A DNA stretch of 64,000 nucleotides, taken from NCBI GenBank assembly GCA_018432315.1, contig JAHDLB010000025.1, forward strand, positions 268,424-332,423. Reading direction: 5' to 3'. The notes below the pieces were generated by a model, which was not told the origin of the DNA, searched no databases, and saw nothing but the letters and a program-made list of their open reading frames with translations. A program made the position numbers and the translations under genes. Position 1 is the first letter of the stretch, and the number at the start of each line of letters is the position of its first letter. This stretch comes from Anaerolineae bacterium. GTDB lineage: Bacteria; Chloroflexota; Anaerolineae; Aggregatilineales; Aggregatilineaceae. Below are positions 15,404 through 23,625 of this stretch, in pieces.

Positions 15404-15844
15404 TCAGCCCGCGTATTCGACCAACACCTGGTGATGTTGGACGTGCTGGCCGACCGCCATCGCCACCGTGGCGATCTCACCGTCGCGCGGCGCGCGGATC
15501 GTGTTCTTCATCTTCATCGCCTCCAGCACGCACAGCTCCTGGCCGGTGCTCACCTGGTCGCCCGGCTGGACCGACACCGACACGATCACGCCGGGGATCG
15601 GCGCGTGGACGGCGCTGGCGTCCGAATTAGACGGCGCGGCCCTGGCCGCGGGAGCGCTCGCCGGCGCGGGAGGCTCCGGCGCGGCGGGTGCGGGCGCGCT
15701 GGCGGCGAGAGCCGTCCCGCTGCCGATCGCTTCCGGCCAGATCTCGAACGTTTCGCCCTCGACGACCGCCACGATGGGCCGGGCGTTCAGATCGCCGATC
15801 TCGACCTCGTACAGTTTCTCGTCTACCCGGACAATCACTTTCAT
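15404..15844 (-). CDS. mmdC: Biotin carboxyl carrier subunit of the decarboxylase
   Basis: 146 residues from ATG 15844, which overlaps the gamma-subunit stop as ATGA. Residues about 1-35 form a small beta domain, residues about 40-72 an Ala/Pro-rich swinging linker, and residues about 75-146 a biotinyl domain with LEAMKMKN, the lysine of which is biotinylated. The lever carries CO2 as carboxybiotin from the cytosolic carboxyltransferase to the membrane beta subunit. The length and linker agree with MmdC/GcdC proteins and are shorter than OadA, where the domain is fused. It lies 23 bases upstream of mmdB. Confidence 0.92.
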   Translation of the reverse strand: MKVIVRVDEKLYEVEIGDLNARPIVAVVEGETFEIWPEAIGSGTALAASAPAPAAPEPPAPASAPAARAAPSNSDASAVHAPIPGVIVSVSVQPGDQVSTGQELCVLEAMKMKNTIRAPRDGEIATVAMAVGQHVQHHQVLVEYAG

Positions 15845-16161
15845 CGCGTTGGACCCTTCCGCGTAAGCTGCTGGCTGCGCTGGACGGCCTGCCAGGCGGT
15901 GACGATCGCCGTCGGCGGCAGCGGAAATTCGTGGGGTTCGTTCTGGTCGGCCTGGCGTGCCAGCGCCACGGCCACCGCCGCCAGGGCCGCGCGGCGCCGG
16001 CGACCGGTCTCGATCACCGCGTCGCTTCCGGCGGGCTCGCCTTCGTCGGCGGCGAGGCGCATCAGGACGGTCATCACCGCCCACAGCAGCAGGATCGCGC
16101 CGAAGACCAGCGACATGCCGACCACCGTGATGGTCAGCGCGTTCGTCAAATTCTCACCCAT
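15841..16161 (-). CDS. mmdD: Decarboxylase gamma/delta subunit (OadG-like)
   Basis: 106 residues from ATG 16161 with AGAGGAG upstream. One N-terminal membrane helix (about residues 9-36, ITVVGMSLVFGAILLLWAVM) has the GMSLVF pattern of OadG-type subunits, followed by a polar cytoplasmic tail ending in basic residues. In the family this small subunit anchors the carboxyltransferase and biotin carrier to the membrane part. The tail here contains HEFPLPPTAIVTAWQA, which is more like an assembly segment than the zinc-binding tail of OadG. The stop overlaps the biotin carrier start. The subunit is easily missed because a longer frame runs through it from 17223. Confidence 0.85.
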   Translation of the reverse strand: MGENLTNALTITVVGMSLVFGAILLLWAVMTVLMRLAADEGEPAGSDAVIETGRRRRAALAAVAVALARQADQNEPHEFPLPPTAIVTAWQAVQRSQQLTRKGPTR

Positions 16162-16175
16162 CGTCGCCGCTCCTC

Positions 16176-17732
16176 TCAGACCGGGATGTTGCCGTGCTTG
16201 CGCGGCGGGGCGGGCGAATACTTGTCGCGCAGCGCGGCCAGCGAGGCGATGATCTTGGCGCGGGTTTCGCGCGGCTCGATGATGTCGTCCACGTACCCGG
16301 CGCTGGCCGCGTGGTACGGGTTGTTGAAGCGCAGCCGGTAGTTTTCGGCCAGCCGCCTTTGCTCGGCTTCCGGATCGGCGGCCTGGTTGATCTCGCGCCG
16401 GAACATGATGTTGACCGCGCCCTCCGCGCCCATGACCGCGATCTCGGCGCTGGGCCACGCGTAGTTCACGTCCGTGCCCAGGTACTTGCTGCTCATCACG
16501 ACGTACGCGCCGCCGTAAGCCTTGCGCGTGATCACGCTGATCTTGGGCACCGTCGCCTCGGAATAGGCGTACAACACCTTCGCGCCGTGGCGAATGATGC
16601 CGCGGTGTTCCTGGTCGACGCCGGGCAGGAACCCCGGCGAATCGACGAACGTGACCAGCGGCACGTTGAAACAGTCGCACATGCGCACGAAGCGCGTGAT
16701 CTTGTCGGCGGCGTCGATGTCGATCACTCCAGCCATCACGCTCGGCTCCTGGGCCACGATCCCGACGCTGTGGCCGCCGATGCGCGCCAGCCCGACAATC
16801 GCGTTCAGCGCCCAGGTGGGCTGAAGCTCGAAGAACTCGCCGTGATCGACCACGTGGCCGATCACCTCGTGCATGCTGTACGGCTCCGACGGATCGAGCG
16901 GCACGATCGCGTTGAGCGCCTCGTCCATGCGCAGCGGGTCGTCGGTGGGCGGGATGTAGGGCGGGTTCTCGACGTTGTTCGAGGGCAGGTAGCTCAGCGC
17001 CCGGCGGCACAGGGCCAGCGCCTCCTGCTCGGAATCGGCCATCAGGTGCGCCGTCCCGCTGATGCTGGCGTGGACCTCGGCGCCGCCCAACTGCTCGGTA
17101 TCCACGTCCTCGCCGGTCACCGTCTTGATGACCTGCGGCCCGGTGAGGAACATGAACGAGTGCTCGCGCACCATGATGATCAGGTCGGTGAGGGCCGGCG
17201 AATAGGCCGCGCCGCCCGCGCACGGGCCGAGCATCACGCTGATCTGCGGGACCACGCCCGAATACAGCGCGTTGCGGCGGAAGATCTCGGCATAGCCGCC
17301 CAGGCTGCGCACGCCCTCTTGAATGCGCGCGCCGCCCGAATCGATCAGGCCGATGATCGGCGTGCCGTTGCGCACGGCCAGGTCCATCACGCGGCAGATT
17401 TTATGGCTCTGCATCTCGCTGAGCGTGCCGCCGTACACGGTGAAGTCCTGGGCGTAGACGTACACAGTGCGCCCGTCGACCTGCCCGTAGCCGGTCACGA
17501 CGCCCTCGCCCATATACTGGTCGGTCGCCAGCCCCATCTCGTCGTCGGCCTGGTGCGTGATGTACGGTTCCAGCTCGTTGAACGTGCCCGGATCGAGCAG
17601 CAGGTTCAGCCGCTCGCGGGCGGTCAGCTTGCCTTTGGCGTGCTGCGTGGCGATGCGATCTTCGCCGCCGCCCTGCCGCGCGCGGTCGCGCATGGCGCGC
17701 AGCTCCAGAATACGGGGATCTTCTTGCGGCAT
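16176..17732 (-). CDS. mmdA: Methylmalonyl-CoA decarboxylase/acyl-CoA carboxylase carboxyltransferase subunit
   Basis: 518 residues, the length of MmdA and of propionyl-CoA carboxylase beta. The N-terminus has GKLTARERLNLLLDPGTF. The first crotonase-like half carries VYAQDFTVYGGTLSE and IGLIDSGGARIQEG, the second LVTFVDSPGFLPG, IRHGAKVLYAYSEATVP and ITRKAYGGAYVVM. These form the acyl-CoA and carboxybiotin oxyanion sites. With the three downstream subunits it should transfer CO2 from (S)-methylmalonyl-CoA to biotin and so power sodium export. GcdA (glutaconyl-CoA) is longer and less similar, so MmdA is preferred. GAGG lies about eight bases upstream of the ATG. First gene of the operon. Confidence 0.9.
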   Translation of the reverse strand: MPQEDPRILELRAMRDRARQGGGEDRIATQHAKGKLTARERLNLLLDPGTFNELEPYITHQADDEMGLATDQYMGEGVVTGYGQVDGRTVYVYAQDFTVYGGTLSEMQSHKICRVMDLAVRNGTPIIGLIDSGGARIQEGVRSLGGYAEIFRRNALYSGVVPQISVMLGPCAGGAAYSPALTDLIIMVREHSFMFLTGPQVIKTVTGEDVDTEQLGGAEVHASISGTAHLMADSEQEALALCRRALSYLPSNNVENPPYIPPTDDPLRMDEALNAIVPLDPSEPYSMHEVIGHVVDHGEFFELQPTWALNAIVGLARIGGHSVGIVAQEPSVMAGVIDIDAADKITRFVRMCDCFNVPLVTFVDSPGFLPGVDQEHRGIIRHGAKVLYAYSEATVPKISVITRKAYGGAYVVMSSKYLGTDVNYAWPSAEIAVMGAEGAVNIMFRREINQAADPEAEQRRLAENYRLRFNNPYHAASAGYVDDIIEPRETRAKIIASLAALRDKYSPAPPRKHGNIPV

Positions 17733-17909
17733 TGGGATGTCCTCGGTTCAATAATCATTAAGCGATTGTGAACTAATGAGCGGTTTTAGTGTCATTTCAT
17801 TCAGGATAACTCAATTTTAAGTATACCGGGACCGAAGCGCGCCGGCACCGACGATTGTCACCTTTCGCAGCAGCGGATAGCACAGGCCCAGGGGCAGCGG
17901 GCGCGGGCA

Positions 17910-18821
17910 TCATTTGGAGCGCGCGTCGCCCGCCACCGGCGAGGCGGGCAGCGAGGCCGGCGACTCGCTCACCTGCCCATCGCCCAGCTCGGCGACCAGC
18001 ATCCCGGCCAGGATCAGGCCGCAGCCCACCAGCTCCTTCGCACCCAGCACTTCGCTCGCCAGCGCCCAGCCGAACAGCGCGGCGAAGACCGGCTCCAGGC
18101 TGAACAGCAGCGCGGTGTGCGTCGGCGTGGTGAAGCGCTGGACGTAGACTTGCAGGCCGAAGGCCAGCGCCGTCGCCGCCACGCCGGTGAACGCGATGGC
18201 GAACCACGTATCGGCGGGCAGGCTGGCGCGCGGCGTCTCGAAGGCGAGCGCGGCCCCGGTCGCCAGGACGGCCACCGTCGCGATCTGGACGACCGCCAGC
18301 CGGACGGCGTCGTAGTGGGGCGAAAAGCGCGAGACGGTCACGATGTGCAGCGCGAAGGCGAACGCGCAGCCCAGCACCCACAGGTCGCCGGACTGCACGC
18401 GCAGGTTGCGGTCGAGCGACAGGAAGCCCAGCCCGACCGTCGCCGCGACGATCCCGGCAGAGGCGCCGCGCCCCGGCGGGCGGCGCAGCAGCGCGGTCGC
18501 CAGGACGGGCACGATGACCACGCTCAGCCCGGTGATGAACCCGGCTTTGGCGCTCGTCGTAGTTTGCAGGCCGATCGTCTGGAAGATGTAGCCCAGCGCC
18601 AGCCAGACGCCGATCAGGCCCCCGGCGAGCACTTCGCCCCGCACCAGCCCGCGCATTCGGCGGCGGAACAGGATCACGAGAAAGAGCGACGCCAGCCAGA
18701 AGCGCCAGCCGACGAACGTCATCGGCTCGACGGCGTCCAGCGCGTTCTTGACCATCACGAACGTCGAGCCCCAGATCAGCGCGATCAGGGCCAGCGTCGC
18801 GTCCGCCTGCCAGCGTTTCAT
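17910..18821 (-). CDS. EamA/DMT-family transporter
   Basis: 303 residues, ten predicted membrane helices in two five-helix EamA halves. The N-terminal helix ends in LIALIWGSTFVMVKNAL, the family signature; the second half begins near residue 150 (WVLGCAFAFALHIVTVSRFS) and ends with FSLEPVFAALFGWAL and a typical GCGLILAGMLVAEL. Members export metabolites such as amino acids, nucleosides or aromatic compounds. The substrate is unknown. The start abuts the stop of the alcohol dehydrogenase gene with no gap, so this is the last gene of the ABM/ADH/EamA operon and may export or import that pathway's compound. Confidence 0.9.
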   Translation of the reverse strand: MKRWQADATLALIALIWGSTFVMVKNALDAVEPMTFVGWRFWLASLFLVILFRRRMRGLVRGEVLAGGLIGVWLALGYIFQTIGLQTTTSAKAGFITGLSVVIVPVLATALLRRPPGRGASAGIVAATVGLGFLSLDRNLRVQSGDLWVLGCAFAFALHIVTVSRFSPHYDAVRLAVVQIATVAVLATGAALAFETPRASLPADTWFAIAFTGVAATALAFGLQVYVQRFTTPTHTALLFSLEPVFAALFGWALASEVLGAKELVGCGLILAGMLVAELGDGQVSESPASLPASPVAGDARSK

Positions 18822-19976
18822 CTAGCGCGCCCGCTCCACGATCTGCCGCATCTCGTCCTCGGTGAGCGCGATCGGGTTGCCCTTCATCGAGCTGGCGACC
18901 GCCGACTTTTCGACCAGCGGCGCGATGTCGCCACCGGTCAGCCCGTAGTGATCCAGGCCCGGCACGCCCAGCGCGGCGACCAGGTCCGCCACCCAGGCCG
19001 CGCCGTCGGCGGGAGTCGCGTCGTCGCGCCCGGTCAGGATGCGCGCGATCTCGGCGTAGCGGGCCAGGGCCGCGCCCTGAGGCTCGCGGGCTTGCAGGGC
19101 GCGGACGTTGACCGCCATCGCGCCCGGCAGCAGCGCGGCGCAAACCGCCCCGTGCGGCGCTTCGAACATGCCGCCGAACGGCCCGGCGAAACCGTGCACC
19201 GCGCCCAGCCCGGCATTCGCCAGCGCCAGCCCGCCGAACAGGCTCGCCAGCGCCATATCCTCGCGAGCCGCTGCGTCGTCGCCGCGCTCGAACGCCCGCC
19301 GCAGCGAGCGCGCCACCCGGCCCAGCCCGTCGCGGCAGATGGCGTCCGTCATCGGGTTGGCACGCACCGAGACGAACGGCTCGATCAGTTGGGTGAGCGC
19401 GTCCAGGCCGGTCGCCGCCGTCACGTCGGGCGGCAGGGTGAGGGTCAGCTCCGGATCGACCAGCGCCAGCCGGGGCAGCATCAGCGGGCTGCGCAGGCTG
19501 ACCTTGACGCGATGCTCCGGCGAGGCCAGCACGGCGTTGCGCGTCACCTCGGCGCCGGTGCCTGCCGTGGTCGGGATGGCGATGGCCGCCAGCGGCGCTT
19601 TGGCCAGCGCTTTGCCGCGCCCGATCACTTCCAGGTAATCCAGCGGTTCGCCGGGGTTGGTCGCCAGGGCGGCGATCGCTTTGGCCGCGTCGATGGCGCT
19701 GCCGCCGCCGAAGCCGATCACCACGTCGCAGCCGGCCCGGCGCGCCTGCTGCACGCCGTGCTCGGCCAGGTCGACCGTCGGCTCCTGGTAGATCGGGAAG
19801 GTGACCGTCTTGACGTTGTGCCGGTCCAGGTGTTCGACGAGCGGGGCGGCGCGGTCGGCGCTCTTGCCAATCACGACCAGCGCCCGGCTGCCCATCTCGG
19901 CGGCCAGCGGGCCGATCTCGGCCAGCGTGCCCGGCCCGAAGATGATGCGCGCTGCGGTGGCGAATTCGAAACGCAT
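18822..19976 (-). CDS. Iron-containing (group III) alcohol dehydrogenase-like oxidoreductase
   Basis: 384 residues, full length. The N-terminal Rossmann-like half has IGFGGGSAIDAAKAIA (NAD(P) site) and IPTTAGTGAE. The metal-binding half reads TGLDALTQLIEPFVS, where the Asp ligand is kept but the usual first His is Gln; the other two His ligands are present in GLGAVHGFAGP and APHGAVCA. Group III enzymes interconvert alcohols and aldehydes or ketones with NAD(P)H; the Gln substitution may mark a subgroup or altered metal use. It follows an ABM-domain gene by six bases and precedes an EamA exporter. Confidence 0.88.
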   Translation of the reverse strand: MRFEFATAARIIFGPGTLAEIGPLAAEMGSRALVVIGKSADRAAPLVEHLDRHNVKTVTFPIYQEPTVDLAEHGVQQARRAGCDVVIGFGGGSAIDAAKAIAALATNPGEPLDYLEVIGRGKALAKAPLAAIAIPTTAGTGAEVTRNAVLASPEHRVKVSLRSPLMLPRLALVDPELTLTLPPDVTAATGLDALTQLIEPFVSVRANPMTDAICRDGLGRVARSLRRAFERGDDAAAREDMALASLFGGLALANAGLGAVHGFAGPFGGMFEAPHGAVCAALLPGAMAVNVRALQAREPQGAALARYAEIARILTGRDDATPADGAAWVADLVAALGVPGLDHYGLTGGDIAPLVEKSAVASSMKGNPIALTEDEMRQIVERAR

Positions 19977-19982
19977 CGCTGC

Positions 19983-20291
19983 CTACCCCCAGCCGTCTTC
20001 GCCGGGGAAGACGTTGTCGTAGATCACCTTGCTGCGCGGCTCGGCCATCATCGGGTTGGCGATCTCGGCCCAGCGCTTGTAATGAGCGGTCTCGCGGTGG
20101 TGGGCCGGATCGTCGCGGGTGTAGTAGACTTCGACCAGGGTGAAGCGCGTGGGATCGTCGGCCTGCTGCAGCACGTCGAAGCGGGCGACGCCCGGCTCCT
20201 GGACGCTGTGGCTGGCGTTGTCGATGCACGCCTCGCGGAACGCATCGACGTCTTCGGGTTTCACACGACAGTGCACATGGACGATATACAT
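19983..20291 (-). CDS. Antibiotic biosynthesis monooxygenase (ABM) domain protein
   Basis: 102 residues, one ferredoxin-like ABM domain (similar to YgiN/LsrG). Features: YIVHVHCRVKPEDVDAFREA, PGVARFDVLQQADDP, FTLVEVYYTRDDPAHH and a C-terminal KVIYDNVFP. The family acts as cofactor-free monooxygenases, isomerases (LsrG) or as degraders of quinones or phospho-sugars, usually as dimers. First gene of the operon with the iron-type dehydrogenase and EamA transporter, a combination that suggests catabolism or detoxification of a small carbonyl or aromatic compound. The exact reaction cannot be read from the sequence. Confidence 0.85.
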   Translation of the reverse strand: MYIVHVHCRVKPEDVDAFREACIDNASHSVQEPGVARFDVLQQADDPTRFTLVEVYYTRDDPAHHRETAHYKRWAEIANPMMAEPRSKVIYDNVFPGEDGWG

Positions 20292-20402
20292 GGCGGAGCG
20301 CTCCTTGACTCAGTGGTGCGAGTATCGAGGCGAGTATAGTGACAGGCGCGGCAGTTGCCAAGCAACTCCCCACCCGTGACGCGCCACAGGGCGCGGGCGC
20401 GC

Positions 20403-20447
20403 CCGGATTTTCGTAATCCGGCCCGGGTGTAATATACTAAGTTACAC
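20403..20447 (+). promoter_or_regulatory. Hairpin and inverted-repeat promoter region before the CorC-type gene
   Basis: A seven-base-pair stem (20403-20409 with 20415-20421, TTCGT loop) is followed by TATACT (20433-20438), a candidate -10 box framed by the inverted repeat GTGTAA (20427-20432) and TTACAC (20442-20447). No good -35 box is seen. The inverted repeat is a candidate operator. Confidence 0.4.
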
Positions 20448-20478
20448 ACAGCATATCAGGGAAAGTCCAAAACACCGC

Positions 20479-21849
20479 ATGAATACCGCTTTAGGTCTTG
20501 TGGCCGTCTTCGCGCTCGTCTTCATGAACGGCTTCTTCGTCGCCGCCGAGTTCTCGCTGGTGGGATCGCGGCGCACCCGCATCGCCCAGCTCGCCGCCGA
20601 GGGCAGCGCCGGGGCCCGCGCCGCCGAAGAGGCCATCGCCCACCTGGACAGCTTCATCGCCGCGACCCAGCTCGGCATCACGCTCGCCAGCCTGGGCCTG
20701 GGCTGGATCGGCGAGCCGGCGGTCGCGCACCTGTTCGAGCCGCTGCTGGAACTGATCCTGCCGGAACACGTGCTGGCGACCTTCGGCAAGACGATCATGG
20801 TCGCCATCGGCTTCTCGATCGTGACCATGCTGCACATCGTCCTCGGCGAGCTGGCCCCCAAGTCGATCGCGCTCCAGCGCCCGGAGAGCACGTCGATCAT
20901 CGTCGCGCGCCCGATCACGCTGTTCCTCAAGATCTTCCGCCCGGTAATCTGGCTGATGAACGGCGTGGGGAACGCCGTCGTGCGGCTGCTCGGCTTCGAG
21001 CCGGCGGCGGGGCATGCCACCGTCCACTCGCCGGAAGAGCTGGAAATGCTGGTCCATTCCAGCCGCGAGGCGGGCCTGCTGCAAGAGCGCGAAGAACGCC
21101 TGCTGCGGCGCGTCTTCGATTTCAGGGACATCAGCGTGCAGGAAGTGATGCAGCCGCGCGTCGACGTGGACGGCATCCCGGTCGACCTGTCGCTGCCGCT
21201 GCTGCTGCACCGCATCGCCACGCAGCACCACTCGCGCTACCCGGTTTACGAAGGCTCGATGGACCACATCACCGGCATCCTGCACACCAAAGACCTGTTG
21301 GACGCGATCATCCACCAGCCGGAAGTGCTGACCGCGGAGGAGGGCTTCGACCTGCGCGCGATTCTGCGCGAGCCGCTGTTCGTCCCGGCCACGATCAGCG
21401 TCGACAAGGTGCTGGAAAACATGCAGCGCACCCAGACTCACCTGGCCGTGGTGATGGACGAATACGGCGGTGTGGCGGGCATCGCCACCATGGAAGACAT
21501 CATCGAGGAGCTGGTCGGCGAGGTCGAGGACGAGTTCGACAGCGAGAGCGCGGCGTACGACTCCGCCGACAGCGCCAACGTCGTCGAAGGGCTGGTCAGC
21601 CTCAACGAGACGATCGAACGGTTCGGCGATCCCGGCGGCGAGCCGCGCTCGACGACGATCGGCGGGTACGTGGCCGAGCGCCTGGGGCGCATCCCCACCG
21701 CCGGCGACCGGGTCCCCTTTGGCGACTACGACATCGTCGTCGAAGAGATGGACGGGCTGCGGGTGGCGCGCGTCCGGTTCGCCCGGCGGGCCAACAAGCC
21801 GGACAATCCCCCGCCCGCCTCCCTGGGCGCCACGGTCACCGAGTCGTGA
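20479..21849 (+). CDS. CNNM/CorC/HlyC-type membrane protein with CBS pair
   Basis: 456 residues. Residues 1-about 195 form a DUF21/CNNM transmembrane domain (FMNGFFVAAEFSLV at the start, then QLGITLASLGLGWIGEPA and VTMLHIVLGELAPKS, all family hallmarks). Two CBS domains follow (about 205-335; SRYPVYEGSMDHITGI and LAVVMDEYGGVAGI). A C-terminal CorC_HlyC domain ends the protein (about 355-430; GGYVAERLGRIP). Homologues are linked to Mg2+/Na+ or Co2+ export and stress tolerance; the older name hemolysin C is misleading. The ribosome binding site is weak (AGGGAAAG about 13 bases before ATG). A Lon-N-domain gene follows on the same strand. Confidence 0.93.
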   Translation: MNTALGLVAVFALVFMNGFFVAAEFSLVGSRRTRIAQLAAEGSAGARAAEEAIAHLDSFIAATQLGITLASLGLGWIGEPAVAHLFEPLLELILPEHVLATFGKTIMVAIGFSIVTMLHIVLGELAPKSIALQRPESTSIIVARPITLFLKIFRPVIWLMNGVGNAVVRLLGFEPAAGHATVHSPEELEMLVHSSREAGLLQEREERLLRRVFDFRDISVQEVMQPRVDVDGIPVDLSLPLLLHRIATQHHSRYPVYEGSMDHITGILHTKDLLDAIIHQPEVLTAEEGFDLRAILREPLFVPATISVDKVLENMQRTQTHLAVVMDEYGGVAGIATMEDIIEELVGEVEDEFDSESAAYDSADSANVVEGLVSLNETIERFGDPGGEPRSTTIGGYVAERLGRIPTAGDRVPFGDYDIVVEEMDGLRVARVRFARRANKPDNPPPASLGATVTES

Positions 21850-21959
21850 TCTGGCGGCGCGCGGCCCGGCGGGAATACTCACACCGTTCTTATGGTCACC
21901 CGTCGCGCGTTCCCCTAAAATCGAGACTGTAACGACGATCGAGAGGACGATGGAACGCG

Positions 21960-22616
21960 ATGTTTGAGATACCCCTTTTCCCGTTGAACACGGTCCTGTT
22001 TCCGGGGATGCCGATCAACCTGCACATCTTCGAGCCGCGCTACAAGCTGATGATCGAGCAGTGCCTCCAGAACGATGAGCCGTTCGGCGTCGTCCTGATT
22101 CACAAAGGGACCGAGGCCCAGGGCCCGCTGGCCGAGCCGTATCCCATCGGCTGCACGGCCCAAATCACACAGGTCGAGCGGCTCGACGGTGGCCGCATGA
22201 ACATCCTGGCGGTGGGACTCGAGCGCTTTCAGATCCGCTCGCTGAACCACGACGAGCCGTACCTCGTCGGCACAGTCGAGCTGATGCCGCTGGACGAACA
22301 CAACGAGCCGGTCATCGAGCGGGCCGGGCACCGGCTGCGCCCGTGGGTCGAGCGCTACCTCGCGGTGCTGTCGCAGGTGGCCGACGACGTCAATTTTGAC
22401 CCCGACCGCCTGCCGGACGACCCGCTGGCACTGGCTTACCTGGCCGCGGCGCTGCTCCAGATTCCGTCCGACCAGAAACAGACGCTGCTGGCCGCCGAAG
22501 GCGCCGCCGACTTCGTGACCACCGTGCGGACTGTCTACCGGCGCGAGGTGGCGCTGCTGAGCGCGATCGTCGCGCGCGACACGATCGACATGCAGGGGCT
22601 GTTCTCGCTGAACTAG
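21960..22616 (+). CDS. Lon N-terminal (LON substrate-binding) domain protein
   Basis: 218 residues covering a stand-alone LON N domain: EIPLFPLNTVLFPGMPINLHI at the N-terminus, then CTAQITQVERLDGGRMNI and LQIPSDQKQTLLA in the helical C-terminal part. No AAA+ or protease domain follows, as expected for this free-standing family (PUA-like fold), whose biochemical role is unsettled; peptide or substrate binding is the common guess. A GAGAGG site sits 13 bases from this ATG and only three from an ATG at 21950 that opens a five-codon frame, so the longer product is certain but the initiation detail is odd. It ends 30 bases from the convergent dpp-type operon. Confidence 0.9.
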   Translation: MFEIPLFPLNTVLFPGMPINLHIFEPRYKLMIEQCLQNDEPFGVVLIHKGTEAQGPLAEPYPIGCTAQITQVERLDGGRMNILAVGLERFQIRSLNHDEPYLVGTVELMPLDEHNEPVIERAGHRLRPWVERYLAVLSQVADDVNFDPDRLPDDPLALAYLAAALLQIPSDQKQTLLAAEGAADFVTTVRTVYRREVALLSAIVARDTIDMQGLFSLN

Positions 22617-22646
22617 GGCCCGCCCCTGCCGCCTGGCGCGCGGCGC

Positions 22647-23624
22647 TCACTCCAGCCGGATGCGCGGATTCAGGACCGCGTACAACAGGTCCGCGACGAA
22701 ATTGGCGACCAGGATGATCATCACCGTGACCATCACCGTCGCCTGGATCAGCGGCAGATCGCGCTTGTTGATCGCGTTGTTGATCAACAGCCGCCCCAGC
22801 CCCGGATAGCTGAACACCGATTCGATCACGACCAGCCCGCTGATCAACCAGCCGGTGCTGGTCGCGATCACGGTCACGGTGGGAATCAGCGCGTTGCGCA
22901 GCACGTGCTTGACCACCACCACGCGGTACGGCAGCCCCTTGAGCACCGCCGTCCGCACGTAGTCCCGCTTCAACTCCTCGATTACCCCAGCGCGCACCAG
23001 CCGCACGATGTAGGCCATCAGCACCAGGGTGGCGGCGATGGCGGGCAGCCACAGGCTGGGCAGCGCCTCCGAAAACGGCGCGTCCGCCGGGATCGCCGAG
23101 CTGGCCGGGAACCAGCCGAACCGCTCGGCGATCGGGTTGTCCTGCCAGTTGAGCGCCACCACGTTGATCAGAAACAGGCCGGTCACGAACTCCGGCAGGC
23201 TGACCACCGACAGCGACAGGATCGAGATCGCGCTGTCCGTCAGGCGGCCCTCGGTCAGCCCGGCGATCACGCCCAGCGTGATCGAGATCGGGAGCGCGAT
23301 CAACAGCGTGAGCGCCGCCAGCCGGCCCGAGTTCACCATGCGCTCGCCCACCACCGCGCGGATGTCCCGGCGCGGGTTGGCGAACGTCTCGCCCCAGTCC
23401 CCGGTGACGAAGTCCTCCGCCCAGGCCCCATATTGCACGATCAACGGCTCGTCCAGGCCCAACTCCTCGCGCTTGGCGGCGACCGCTTCCGGGCTGGCAT
23501 CGCGCCCCAACAGCACGCGGGCCACGTCGCCGGGCAGGACGCGCGTCAGGATGAACACGAACACCGAGGTGAGGAACAACGTGAAGACGAAGAACGCCAT
23601 CCGCCGTGCAAAGAAGCGCCACAT
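22647..23624 (-). CDS. Dipeptide/oligopeptide ABC transporter permease (DppB/OppB type)
   Basis: 325 residues. N-terminal helix with FTLFLTSVFVFILTRVLPGD, the OppB_C-N signature, then a periplasmic stretch and five further helices. The EAA-type coupling loop reads IEELKRDYVRTAVLKGLP followed by VVVKHVLRNALIPTVT, diagnostic for DppB. The last helices end in MVTVMIILVANFVADLLYAVLNPRIR. Fourth and last gene of the operon 28356-22647; its ATG lies one base after the ATPase stop, so translation is coupled. Imports peptides, nickel or related solutes across the cytoplasmic membrane; the substrate is set by the binding protein. Confidence 0.93.
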   Translation of the reverse strand: MWRFFARRMAFFVFTLFLTSVFVFILTRVLPGDVARVLLGRDASPEAVAAKREELGLDEPLIVQYGAWAEDFVTGDWGETFANPRRDIRAVVGERMVNSGRLAALTLLIALPISITLGVIAGLTEGRLTDSAISILSLSVVSLPEFVTGLFLINVVALNWQDNPIAERFGWFPASSAIPADAPFSEALPSLWLPAIAATLVLMAYIVRLVRAGVIEELKRDYVRTAVLKGLPYRVVVVKHVLRNALIPTVTVIATSTGWLISGLVVIESVFSYPGLGRLLINNAINKRDLPLIQATVMVTVMIILVANFVADLLYAVLNPRIRLE

Positions 23625-23625
23625 C

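Noticed and set aside
17797..20373. Minus-strand frame of 858 codons over the EamA, dehydrogenase and ABM genes
   Set aside because: It runs out of frame with the three genes on the same strand that have clear family motifs.
21950..21967. Five-codon frame (MERDV) directly before and overlapping the Lon-N gene
   Set aside because: Could be a leader peptide, but the frame is too short to support a claim. Noted only as an oddity of the start region.
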